A stretch of 64,000 nucleotides of DNA from Neisseria sp. (GCF_030530745.1 NZ_JAUMUI010000001.1:106961-170960), one strand, 5' to 3'; shown: positions 52,539 through 62,952, numbered from the stretch's first letter. Numbers and translations are program-made. The notes: generated by a model not told the origin, from the letters alone.

Positions 52539-52859
52539 TCAATATCTCGGTACAGCAGGATCGGCCTGCAACGACCAGGCGTCGATACCGCCTTGCAGGT
52601 TATACAGTTCGTCGAAACCTGCGTTGGCCAAATACATGGCGGTGTGCAGGCTGCGCACGCCGTGGTGGCAATACACCACAATCGGGCCTTCGTCGGGCAA
52701 CTCGTTGTGGCGCAGCGGAATCAGGTTCATCGGAATATGCACATGGCCGGGCAGCGCGCAAAAGGCAACTTCCTCGTCGGTGCGCACGTCGAGCAGGGTT
52801 AACGGTTTGCCTTCGGCAAGCCATTGCTGCAATTGTTGGGGGGTGATTTGCGGAATCAT
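52539..52859 (-). CDS. Rhodanese-domain protein
   Basis: 106 residues, a single rhodanese domain: TLLDVRTDEEVAFCALPGHVHIPMNLIPLR and the active-site loop VVYCHHGVRSLHTA with the catalytic Cys near residue 63. The CHHGVRS loop is the GlpE-like single-domain type. It transfers sulfur from thiosulfate or persulfide; the acceptor is unknown. Confidence 0.88.
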   Translation of the reverse strand: MIPQITPQQLQQWLAEGKPLTLLDVRTDEEVAFCALPGHVHIPMNLIPLRHNELPDEGPIVVYCHHGVRSLHTAMYLANAGFDELYNLQGGIDAWSLQADPAVPRY

Positions 52860-52883
52860 AATGAGTGTGTTTGAGTGTGTGCA

Positions 52884-52912
52884 AGGCCGTCTGAAACGCG
52901 TTCAGACGGCCT
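52884..52912. terminator. Convergent-DUS hairpin
   Basis: AGGCCGTCTGAA, five bases, exact complement; upstream of the rhodanese gene and downstream of pcm on the minus strand. Confidence 0.7.
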
Positions 52913-52999
52913 CAAACTTTGCAAAATTAAATTCCCGCCTGCTGTGCAGGTTGGGCGTTTCTGATGCTGGCCGGCCGTGCGGAAGATTCGGCCTGTTTG

Positions 53000-53650
53000 T
53001 TAAAACTGAAATTTTCCGGCGGCTGCGGGGGTATTCAGATAAGGGATATAAGTGTCGAACAACGTGTGTTCGGTAAAGCCTTCGCCGTGGCGGGTAATCA
53101 GCAGGGCGCGCTGAACAGGCGCGCTGCCCGCCACCACCACCATACGGCCGCCGTTTTTCAATTGGTTTTTCAAGGCTTCGGGCACAACGGGCACGGCACC
53201 GCCGATATAGACGGCATCGAACGGGGCGCTTTCCGAAACACCTGCCAGGCCGTCGCCGGTTTGATAAACCACATTATCGAAACCGAGCCCGTCAAGCACG
53301 TTTCGGGCACGCTGTTGCTGTGCGGCGTCGATATCAATAGTGGTTACGCTGCCGCCCAGTTTGTGCAGCAGCGCGGTGGCATAACCCGAGCCGGTGCCGA
53401 CCTCCAGCACGCGCTCGCCCGCTTTCAGCGCTAACCCCTGAATCAGGCGGGCAACGATTTTCGGCTCCAGCATGCTGCCGCCGTTAGGCAGCGGCAGCGT
53501 TATATCGGCATAGGCGTAAGCCCGCTGCGCTTCGCCCACAAAACGTTCGCGCGGCACTTCGGCCAGTGCGTCTAAAACATCGAAATCCAACACATCCCAA
53601 GGGCGGATTTGTTGTTCTACCATATTGAAACGTGCTTGCTCAAAGTTCAT
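53000..53650 (-). CDS. pcm: Protein-L-isoaspartate O-methyltransferase family
   Basis: 216 residues. The SAM motif is VLEVGTGSGYATALLHKLGG (near residues 81-100); the preceding LPNGGSMLEPKIVARLIQGLAL corresponds to the PIMT motif that contacts substrate. Repair-type PIMT has a conserved Ser in GDG..; here the C-terminal part (VVVAGSAPVQRALLITR) is less conserved, as in many beta-proteobacterial homologues, so activity on isoaspartate is not certain. Starts MNFEQARFNMVEQQIRPWDV, typical for this subgroup. Confidence 0.82.
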   Translation of the reverse strand: MNFEQARFNMVEQQIRPWDVLDFDVLDALAEVPRERFVGEAQRAYAYADITLPLPNGGSMLEPKIVARLIQGLALKAGERVLEVGTGSGYATALLHKLGGSVTTIDIDAAQQQRARNVLDGLGFDNVVYQTGDGLAGVSESAPFDAVYIGGAVPVVPEALKNQLKNGGRMVVVAGSAPVQRALLITRHGEGFTEHTLFDTYIPYLNTPAAAGKFQF

Positions 53651-53846
53651 GCCTTGCTCCGTGGCGGTTTGATATTCGGATTGTTTTTGGATTATACGGT
53701 GTTTGACGCGGGTATCACAATGTTTCAGACGGCATGTGCAGCATCTCAGCTTGATTTTTTTCGGCTTCAGACAAACCGTTAAAAACTATCATAAAAACCA
53801 AAATTTTATCATGGCAGTTTTTCACTGCTTTTTATAAAAACCGTTC

Positions 53847-53879
53847 AGGCCGTCTGAAACCGAATTTTTCAGACGGCCT
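53847..53879. terminator. Convergent-DUS hairpin
   Basis: AGGCCGTCTGAAA / TTTCAGACGGCCT with a 7-nt loop, just after the ettA stop codon (minus strand). Confidence 0.7.
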
Positions 53880-53897
53880 GCATAGATGGTTGGGCCA

Positions 53898-55571
<1,674 letters not shown>

Positions 55572-55798
55572 AGCAATCTCTTAAACTTCATGCATAGATT
55601 GGAAAATTTCACACAACCCGGCAGGCCGTCTGAAGCCTACCGTTCCTACTGTTTAAAGATTTTTACATTTTAACCGAAAAAATCTTTTTTAAAAACAATG
55701 AGTGAAGATAAGCAGCATCCCCCAACCTCCCGCCGACACATACCGCTGTTTAATAACCATATCGGTCTTAAATATCTTCAAAATTGCCAATTTCGGCA

Positions 55799-55830
55799 GA
55801 TCCAATACACAACCGCTCAAAAGCAACTGA
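55799..55830 (-). repeat. Decayed CRISPR repeat beyond the array end
   Basis: 21 of 32 positions match the repeat, and 9 of the 11 differences are transitions. It starts 68 bp before the first annotated repeat, within the array's own unit range (64-69). Recognisable core: CAATACACAACCGCTC. Confidence 0.6.
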
Positions 55831-55866
55831 AGTGGTTTATCCGGCATTGGCTTCATTCTGCCAATT

Positions 55867-58155
55867 GCTTCAACACACAGCCGCCTGAAGGCGGCTGCTT
55901 GTCCAAATCCCGGCGGCGTTTGTCCGGCAGCAGGTTTCAACACACAGCCGCCTGAAGGCGGCTGCTTATTAACATACCATCCCTTGTTGTGAAAGACGTA
56001 GTTTCAACACACAGCCGCCTGAAGGCGGCTGCTTCGGGCTTCCCGCAAATTTCAGTCGGCCAGTTAATGTTTCAACACACAGCCGCCTGAAGGCGGCTGC
56101 GTTTTGAAAGGTAGGGCGCATAAACGGCCTTGCCGGTTTCAACACACAGCCGCCTGAAGGCGGCTGCATTAAAGTTTATTCCCCTAGCATGATTGAGCTT
56201 GTTTCAACACACAGCCGCCTGAAGGCGGCTGCGTTGTTGGTGTAGTTCTTGCATTACTTGTGAATAGTTTCAACACACAGCCGCCTGAAGGCGGCTGCTG
56301 GATGTATGCTGGCAGCGGCTGCGACTTCAACGGTTTCAACACACAGCCGCCTGAAGGCGGCTGCCTATAGGCGGTATAGCCGTTGCCCAAAGCCTGCAGT
56401 TTCAACACACAGCCGCCTGAAGGCGGCTGCACGCATCTACCTGGTCGTCATGCCTCCCGTTGGGGTTTCAACACACAGCCGCCTGAAGGCGGCTGCTTCA
56501 ATACCACGGGGCGAAGTAGTTAGTTCTGAAGTTTCAACACACAGCCGCCTGAAGGCGGCTGCGTCCCGGCAGTACCGGAATAAGACGGGGATTTTGTTTC
56601 AACACACAGCCGCCTGAAGGCGGCTGCCTGACAGATTTCTTTTGGCGTTGTTTTACATAACGTTTCAACACACAGCCGCCTGAAGGCGGCTGCATGGATA
56701 ATCATCCAATGCCAGCGGGGCAAGGTTGTTTCAACACACAGCCGCCTGAAGGCGGCTGCTGCGTGGTTTTGGCATCTTTAATACTCCGTAATTGTTTCAA
56801 CACACAGCCGCCTGAAGGCGGCTGCAGGCTGCCGTTGCCGAACGCAGCCGAAAACTGCTGTTTCAACACACAGCCGCCTGAAGGCGGCTGCGCCCAACCT
56901 GCGCACGCCCTGCATCCTGCACTGGGATGTTTCAACACACAGCCGCCTGAAGGCGGCTGCTGAATTAAAGAGCAGTTATGCTTATTACAAGCAGGTTTCA
57001 ACACACAGCCGCCTGAAGGCGGCTGCCCGCGCCCTTGGCCTCAATCCTACGTAAAACAGAGTTTCAACACACAGCCGCCTGAAGGCGGCTGCCTTCACGA
57101 TATGAGTTTGCATATTATTCTCAAGTGTTTCAACACACAGCCGCCTGAAGGCGGCTGCGTAATAACGGCTGCGGAAGAATCCTCAATATAGACGGTTTCA
57201 ACACACAGCCGCCTGAAGGCGGCTGCACAAAGCTTCGCTTCGCTTCGTTTTGTATGCTGAAGTTTCAACACACAGCCGCCTGAAGGCGGCTGCTTTTGCC
57301 GTTCATCTATCCTGTATCACCTTGTATATGTTTCAACACACAGCCGCCTGAAGGCGGCTGCATAACGCGGTCAAAGTGCCCACTTGCCAAACTATGTTTC
57401 AACACACAGCCGCCTGAAGGCGGCTGCGTTGGCGCAGATTTAGACAAATTAAGCAGCACGGTTTCAACACACAGCCGCCTGAAGGCGGCTGCTTTACCCT
57501 ACCCGGCAGCTGATAGACGGGGATTAGTTTCAACACACAGCCGCCTGAAGGCGGCTGCTTGACCGCCCTTTTCGGGGATTTGCGCGGCCTGCAAGTTTCA
57601 ACACACAGCCGCCTGAAGGCGGCTGCCTTCACATTCAGCCTTGGCGTGGTAAGCGAAGAGGTTTCAACACACAGCCGCCTGAAGGCGGCTGCCTGATTCA
57701 TATTTGCGCACTGTACCCTGTTTCGTGTTTCAACACACAACCGCCTGAAGGCGGCTGCACGATTACAAATGCCGTTTCTGAATTGACTTTTAGTTTCAAC
57801 ACACAGCCGCCTGAAGGCGGCTGCCCATTACGCCGCTGGGCAGACGGTTGATATAGCTCTGTTTCAACACACAGCCGCCTGAAGGCGGCTGCAGAAGAAG
57901 GGCGCGGGCTGAAAAAGCCGATTTGTTGTTTCAACACACAGCCGCCTGAAGGCGGCTGCGTCGGTACTGGTTTCAGCCAGCTTTACTATCTGTTTCAACA
58001 CACAGCCGCCTGAAGGCGGCTGCCTAACAACATTTTTTCTTCTGTTTCCACACAAATGTTTCAACACACAGCCGCCTGAAGGCGGCTGCGCGGCCATGCC
58101 GTCAAAACCAAAAACGACAAAATGTTTCAACACACAGCCGCCTGAAGGCGGCTGC
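55867..58155 (-). CRISPR. Type I-C CRISPR array, 35 repeats
   Basis: I count 35 copies of a 32-nt repeat and 34 spacers of 32-37 nt (units 64-69 nt). On the plus strand the repeat begins GTTTCAACACACAG, has the palindrome AGCCGCC-TGAA-GGCGGCT and ends GC. By analogy with other I-C arrays the transcribed strand is minus, giving an 11-nt crRNA 5' handle TGTGTTGAAAC. The repeat at 55867 has C for T at position 2 and the one at 57727 has A for G at position 14; all others look identical. The variant at the far end from cas2 fits leader-distal decay. No spacer matches another part of this window by eye. Confidence 0.97.
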
Positions 58156-58346
58156 TCCCTATGGTTTGAAGCCTTGCTGGGTAAGGCTTGGCGGCCTTTG
58201 ATTCGCTAAACTTCCGCATAGGGAGTGATTTGCAGTATAGCACGGTATGAATTTTTATACTGCATTTTTATAACATACTGATTTTTAAAGAATTTTTTGC
58301 TATCGCTAACCTGCCTGCATTTTAATGAGAACCGCAGGTTAGCGAA
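58156..58346 (-). promoter_or_regulatory. CRISPR leader region
   Basis: 191 bp between cas2 and the first (leader-proximal) repeat. It is AT-rich in the middle (58225-58300). Near cas2 a perfect 12-bp inverted repeat, TCGCTAACCTGC (58303-58314) and GCAGGTTAGCGA (58334-58345), and near the array TCCCTATG/GCATAGGGA (58156-58163, 58216-58224) frame it. It should contain the array promoter and the integration signals for Cas1-Cas2. Confidence 0.7.
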
Positions 58347-58640
58347 TTATAAAATCAACGTATCCTTAAATATATCCACCGCCGGTTTGGCACCGTAGTG
58401 CTCTACTTTTCTGCGCCATTTGCTGCCCAAATGGTAAAACCGCAAACTGTCGCACTCGGGGTTGTAAGTTTCCAATAATTTTGCTTTCAATACTACCCAC
58501 TGATCGGGCGTAACGTCGCATTCAAACACCGAATATTGCGCCCGCACGCCGTAATCCAGGCAATGTTTGGCAATCCTGCGCAGCCGTTTCTGCCCTTCGG
58601 GATCGTCAAATGAAATATCGTAAGTAATCAACATCAGCAT
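58347..58640 (-). CDS. cas2: CRISPR-associated endonuclease Cas2
   Basis: 97 residues with the ferredoxin-like fold; the conserved Asp is D8 in LITYDIS, followed by RLRRIAKHCLDYGVRAQYSVFEC, typical of subtype I-C Cas2. It forms the integration complex with Cas1. It lies 39 bp after cas1 on the same strand. The gap contains GCAAGCGGTC, one base away from a Pasteurellaceae-type uptake motif. Confidence 0.96.
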   Translation of the reverse strand: MLMLITYDISFDDPEGQKRLRRIAKHCLDYGVRAQYSVFECDVTPDQWVVLKAKLLETYNPECDSLRFYHLGSKWRRKVEHYGAKPAVDIFKDTLIL

Positions 58641-58679
58641 TGGTAAAATTTTCCTAAAAAATGACCGCTTGCAAACCGG

Positions 58680-59693
58680 CTACCTCATTAAAAACGGCGG
58701 ATATTCCGCCAAATCGCCGCGTAAATGGCGGGCGAGCAACATTGCCTGAATATATGGCAATAATCCGATTTCTACTTCCTCGTTCAAAAAAGGATGAACT
58801 ATTTTTTCCTGTTTTTTCGCCTGTAAGGTTTGGAATATCAACTTGCGTGTTTCAGGTTTAATCATAATTGCACCACTTGCTTCGCTAACAAAGTCTGTTG
58901 GTTTGATTTGCCCGCGGTTAATCAGCGACAACACCATTCTATCCACCCACCAGGCACGGAATTCTTCCAAAATATCCTGTGCCAAACTGTCTCGCCCCGG
59001 ACGGTCGGCGTGCAAAAAGCCCACCTGCGGATCCAAGCCCACGCCCTGCAAGGAACCGCTGATGTCTTTACCTAAAATACTGTATAAAAACGACAGCAAC
59101 GCATTCACCCCGTCGCGCGGCGGGCGGCGGTTACGTCCGTAGAACACAAAACCGCTTTCTGTCTTAATCAACTGCCCGAACACGCCGAAGTAGCGGGCTG
59201 CCGCGTCGCCCTCGATACCGCGAATCAGTTCCAGATTTTCCGCTTTTTTCAATTGCATCAGTGATGAATTTAATGCCGAAACCGCCGTCTGAATCTCCGC
59301 ATTATCGCCGTGATTGCGAATCTGCCGCTGCAACACCCGCTTGGAAGCCTGAATTTTGGCGGCGATAATATTGCGTGCCACCGGCACGGGGTTTTGCTCG
59401 GAAAGCCGATACTGCGTCCGCCGCAACAGCACGTTACCGCTCTGCCGCCCTTGCAACCGCCCCAAAAAACGCCCGTTTTCGGTGAAAAACGCCAAATTGA
59501 CATTATTTTCACCGCAAAACCCCATCAAAAACGGCGACACCAACACATTGCCGAAACAGAAAATATGCCCGATGGAATGCACCGGCAACTGTGCCACTTT
59601 TTTGTGATCTTGCTCCACCACCAAAGTTTCGCGTTCTTTGTGGAGATAACTGCCTTGAGTGGTGATATACAGCGTATTTTGCAGCTTACGCAT
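58680..59693 (-). CDS. cas1: CRISPR-associated endonuclease Cas1 (subtype I-C)
   Basis: 337 residues from ATG 59693 (MRKLQNTLYITTQGSYLHKE), with GGGAG upstream. A longer frame to 59786 would translate an uptake sequence and is rejected. The metal-binding residues are E161 (RGIEGDAAARYFG), H228 (GFLHADRPGRD) and D240 (LAQDILEEFR). Full length and intact. It integrates new spacers with Cas2; Cas4 (61018) should trim and orient prespacers. Unlike the usual I-C order with cas4-cas1 abutting, 1.3 kb of unrelated DNA separates them. Confidence 0.97.
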   Translation of the reverse strand: MRKLQNTLYITTQGSYLHKERETLVVEQDHKKVAQLPVHSIGHIFCFGNVLVSPFLMGFCGENNVNLAFFTENGRFLGRLQGRQSGNVLLRRTQYRLSEQNPVPVARNIIAAKIQASKRVLQRQIRNHGDNAEIQTAVSALNSSLMQLKKAENLELIRGIEGDAAARYFGVFGQLIKTESGFVFYGRNRRPPRDGVNALLSFLYSILGKDISGSLQGVGLDPQVGFLHADRPGRDSLAQDILEEFRAWWVDRMVLSLINRGQIKPTDFVSEASGAIMIKPETRKLIFQTLQAKKQEKIVHPFLNEEVEIGLLPYIQAMLLARHLRGDLAEYPPFLMR

Positions 59694-59925
59694 GGTTGAA
59701 AAACTCCCTTTATTTTGACCGCTCTTTTGTTTTTGGAACAACTTACCATTTAGGCCGTCTGAGAAAATCAGTCTTTCAGACGGCATAGAACAAAAAACAG
59801 ATAACCACTAACGCGTTCGTGTTCAAGGACACAACCCATGTTTGCTTCTATTTATATGCAATTTAGTATCTTCATGCTAAAATACTCTTGGCTTAAATTC
59901 ACAACCTTAATTAAAGGAACATTAA

Positions 59926-60605
59926 ATGAAAAATAGATTTTATTTAAAAACGAAGGTCCTAACGATCAAATAATATTCGATGCCCTTCATTATGCTTCCG
60001 AAATTTCTACTCAAAATAATGACAAGCATATTCATATCATATTTCCCCATAAAGCTAATTTTGAATCAACCAATCTTGGTAAAATAATTGACCAAATATT
60101 TGGTAATGGTTCAGCCAAGAAATTATGCAAAGGTGAAAGCATAGGAAATTTAGATTTTATACTACCATCAAAAATTAACCTCCATAATTCGTCCGGTACA
60201 ATTTTGGCAATTTATTGTTCAACTGATGATATGAATAAAATAGACTCAAATGCTTCTGCAAATTCAATTATATTTGTATCATGGCTCTCAGAAGAAGCTG
60301 ATATTTGGGAGAGTACTTGGCATAATAATGGGCTTAACATTATTCACGGGGAATCCTCTCAACAAATTGAAATTTTACCAGAAGAAATCACATCATCATT
60401 AAAACGGTTAACCTCTATGGTTAATCTATCTACTGGCTTGGCGCACCCTTCAGATCAAAAGCATGCTCAACGTATTTTCAAAGAGCTACAAGAAAAAGGA
60501 TACAAAGCCGATGAACAAACAGTTGCAAATTGGGCCATAGCCAATGGCTGGAATGCTCGCCATTTGAATGATCTCAAAAAACTAACCAAGAGATATCTTT
60601 CATAA
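59926..60605 (+). pseudogene. Accessory gene of unknown family, frameshifted, inside the cas operon
   Basis: A good start (AAAGGA at 59913-59918 before ATG 59926; extended -10 TGCTAAAAT at 59875-59883) opens MKNRFYLK but stops after 15 codons. Reading one base differently at the A5 run 59946-59950 gives one continuous protein of about 226 residues that runs to 60605. The 133 C-terminal codons are open without any fix (from TTG 60204). The C-terminus is helical and charged (HPSDQKHAQRIFKELQEKGY). I do not recognise it. It is antisense to the cas genes, AT-rich, and has no uptake sequence. Confidence 0.65.
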
Positions 60606-60686
60606 TTTTTATTCGTTCAATAAACCCTTAGATGACTTTTTTAAATATTTAAAAAAACCATCTAAATTACAATCTATAGGCAAATT

Positions 60687-60728
60687 ACGTAGGTTGGATT
60701 AGACAAAATTCTGTAACCCAACCTACGT
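60687..60728. repeat. Palindrome ACGTAGGTTGG
   Basis: ACGTAGGTTGG (60687-60697) and CCAACCTACGT (60718-60728) form an 11-bp perfect stem with a 20-nt loop. Palindromes of this sequence type occur as dispersed repeats in gammaproteobacteria. It lies between the convergent plus-strand pseudogene and the minus-strand remnant. Confidence 0.7.
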
Positions 60729-61015
60729 TTACTCATCATCTAGGTCAAGTCTTTCTCTTTCTTCCCTTATTGCCTCCAAATCACCTTCACTAAGCTCTCA
60801 TTCCAAATAGTAAAAAAATTGTATTTTTATTATCTAGTATTTCATTCATTTCATCTAAAATTATTTTCTACAAAATTATTCTCTTCTATCTCATCAACAT
60901 TTTTTAATAATAACTCTTGCGGCAAACCACTTTTTAACCCGAGAAAGTTATCATGAAAGGTATAAACCCGATCATCATGTCCAGTATCTACAAGAATATT
61001 CACAATATTTTCTAC
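60729..61015 (-). pseudogene. Decayed coding remnant 3' of cas4
   Basis: Three reading-frame pieces join into one protein-like segment of about 95 residues after two single-base corrections: VENIVNILVDTGHDDRVYTF then DEMNEILDNKNTIFLLFG then ELSEGDLEAIREERERLDLD, ending at TAA 60731-60729. The 5' end is cut off exactly at the cas4 stop codon, in another frame. Family not recognised; the acidic tail and 'TGHDD' segment give no function. Confidence 0.5.
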
Positions 61016-61017
61016 TA

Positions 61018-61686
61018 TTACTCTCCAAACAACCCCTCCACATACCCCACCGACTTATCCTTCTCCAGCAACTTCGGTTGGCAAATTTCTATCAGCGAGC
61101 AGGCTTTGCAGTGTTTGCCGTATTCGGGCAGCGGGGTAGTGCCGCTGTCTAACAGTTCGCGTACTTGGCGGATCGCGTTCAGGGTTTCGGCTCTGAGGCC
61201 ATCTGAAAATATTACCGGCACGCGGTGTCGGGTTTGCATATACCAGAGTGCGCCCTCGTCTATAGTTTGCCCCGTCATTTCTTCCAGACAAAGCGCTTGG
61301 GCGCAGAGCTGGATTTCGTCCATCGCGGTGGGTTTGGGCCTGCCGCGTTTGTATTCTACGGGTTTCAGGCTGCCTGTACGCAAATCCCGCTCCACCATAT
61401 CGGCAATGCCCGTCAGCCCCAAGCGTTCGGCGGACAAATGCACGCTGCGTTCAAACCGCACGCCTTTGCGGGTTTCAGGCTCGCCGCCGTCCACTCGTTC
61501 GTGCAGCACCCGCCCCTGTGCGGTGAGAAAATTCTCCGCCCACGCCTGTTCGTTGTGAATCAACGCACACTGGCGCGGGCAAAAGGCGTAGTGTTGCAGG
61601 GCGGAGAGGGGAACGGTGGGTAGATCCCGTTCCCCTGTGCCTGCAAGCGGTGGTTTTTGCTCAGAATTTTGCAAATTTTCCGTCAT
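61018..61686 (-). CDS. cas4: CRISPR-associated exonuclease Cas4
   Basis: 222 residues. Iron-sulfur cysteines are C36 (FCPRQC region) and C193, C196 and C202 (HCKACSLIEIC). The RecB-type nuclease motifs are GIADMVERD and VEYKRGRPKP (Asp, Glu-x-Lys). Cas4 processes prespacers and selects PAM-bearing ends with Cas1-Cas2. Its ATG overlaps the cas7 stop as TGATG. It is the last gene before the 1.3-kb insertion. Confidence 0.95.
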   Translation of the reverse strand: MTENLQNSEQKPPLAGTGERDLPTVPLSALQHYAFCPRQCALIHNEQAWAENFLTAQGRVLHERVDGGEPETRKGVRFERSVHLSAERLGLTGIADMVERDLRTGSLKPVEYKRGRPKPTAMDEIQLCAQALCLEEMTGQTIDEGALWYMQTRHRVPVIFSDGLRAETLNAIRQVRELLDSGTTPLPEYGKHCKACSLIEICQPKLLEKDKSVGYVEGLFGE

Positions 61687-62525
61687 CAGAAACCGTCTAT
61701 TTCTTGAGGTGTTAATCCGTCGAGATTATCTAACCGATAGCTGCCGTCGGCGTTTACTTTCAGGCTGCCGTGTACGTTGGCGGACGAATATTGCCCTGCT
61801 TTGCAATTGTGTTCCCACCAGATGAGTTTGAGTACCTGCATACTGCCTTCGGGGCGGGCGGAAGATGCGTCGCCTTCAAACAGTTTGGTGAGCACGGCTT
61901 TGATTTTGTCGGCATCGCCGTCTGAAAAGCCGGTGCGTTCGGCCAGCTGCGGCGACATGGCGCCGAAGGCGACGTAAATGCCGCTGTCCACGCGGTGTTT
62001 CATGCCCATGGTGTCGGAGCCGCGTTTGCTGCCGTCGCCTTCGCCGCTGACGCTTTTGGTAATTTGCGTACTGGTGATATTGACCGGCTCAACACTGAAT
62101 GCGGATTGAATGGTTACGGGACCGCGTACGGCAATCGATACGCCTGCGCCGTCATCACTTTTGCCGAATGCGAATACCTGCCCGAAGCTGCGCACGTCCA
62201 GCCATTTTTCACAGGCTTTTTTAGCAGTTTCGTCTTTATCGGCTTTTTTACCGAATGCCTCTGCCCCCAAGCCGACTTCTTTGTCTTTGGCACGGTTGGC
62301 AAGGCTGGTCATGCCGTCGGTTTTCTTTTCGTCGGATTGTACGAAGATGGCTTCGCCGCTGTCTTGCAGGCGGTCGCGGATTTTGCGTTTCAAACAAACA
62401 TCGGTCATTTCGCCGATGCCTGAAAAATCGGCACGCGGGCGGTTGCCGTTTAAGGGGTCGCCGTTGGGATTGGCGTTTTTGACGCTGATAATCAGGGCAA
62501 AGTCGATTTTTTTGGTTAAGCTCAT
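61686..62525 (-). CDS. cas7: Cascade backbone subunit Cas7 (Csd2), subtype I-C
   Basis: 279 residues. The N-terminal DFALIISVKNANPNGDPLNGNRPR is the hallmark of Csd2/Csh2 proteins, followed by CLKRKIRDRLQ and the RRM core. It polymerises along the crRNA spacer in the effector complex. It starts 25 bp after cas8c and overlaps cas4 by one base. Full length; one uptake sequence is embedded (near 61915). Confidence 0.96.
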   Translation of the reverse strand: MSLTKKIDFALIISVKNANPNGDPLNGNRPRADFSGIGEMTDVCLKRKIRDRLQDSGEAIFVQSDEKKTDGMTSLANRAKDKEVGLGAEAFGKKADKDETAKKACEKWLDVRSFGQVFAFGKSDDGAGVSIAVRGPVTIQSAFSVEPVNITSTQITKSVSGEGDGSKRGSDTMGMKHRVDSGIYVAFGAMSPQLAERTGFSDGDADKIKAVLTKLFEGDASSARPEGSMQVLKLIWWEHNCKAGQYSSANVHGSLKVNADGSYRLDNLDGLTPQEIDGF

Positions 62526-62550
62526 GTTGTTTTCCTTTCAATGTTCAGGG

Positions 62551-62952
62551 TTATTCAGGGGTTTCGGTTTTCTTTTGTTTGGCGGCTTTGCGTGCGGCAA
62601 TTTGGCGTGCCAGCTCCATTTTTTGGCAGTGGTAACCGAGCAGGAATTCGCCGCTTAATTTGTCGTCGCAAACAAAGTCGTCGGTTTGGAACAGCTCCAT
62701 AATCTCACCGATGGCCTGCGTGCCCGTATCTTTGCCGCGGCTGCGCAGTCGGTCTTGATAGGGTTTCAGTGCCAATTCGATATTGCGCCAAGTGGCAAAA
62801 GGGTGTTCGGCAAAGCGCTGCATATAGCGTTCGGCGGTGGTGGCGCGTTTTTCCTCCGCCAGATAAAGCGCATAGGATTCGATATTTTCGGCAATGGCCA
62901 GCAGCCTGCCGTACAAGTAGTCGCGTGAACGGTTTTCTGTATCTAAACTCAT
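62551..62952 (-). CDS. cas11c: Internal in-frame Cas11c small subunit
   Basis: 133 residues from an internal ATG of cas8c (MSLDTENRSRDYLYGRLLAI). A strong Shine-Dalgarno sequence, AAAGGAGAA (62969-62961), lies about 10 nt before it inside the cas8c reading frame. Subtype I-C systems are known to make Cas11 from such an internal site of cas8c. The predicted all-helical C-terminal domain fits. Expression here is inferred from the binding site. Confidence 0.78.
   Translation of the reverse strand: MSLDTENRSRDYLYGRLLAIAENIESYALYLAEEKRATTAERYMQRFAEHPFATWRNIELALKPYQDRLRSRGKDTGTQAIGEIMELFQTDDFVCDDKLSGEFLLGYHCQKMELARQIAARKAAKQKKTETPE

Noticed and set aside
55969-57937. Several open frames across the CRISPR array with repeated QPPSGGCVLK or FNTQPPEGGC units
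   Set aside because: These are translations of the CRISPR repeat itself; periodicity equals the repeat unit and no start sites are supported.
59694-59786. Longer cas1 start at 59786
   Set aside because: It would translate the uptake-sequence hairpin (MPSERLIFSDG) and lacks family similarity; ATG 59693 has a GGGAG site.
59946-59950. A5 run as a phase-variation switch for the cas-embedded gene
   Set aside because: Five A residues are too few for typical slipped-strand switching; simple mutation or sequence error explains the shift better.
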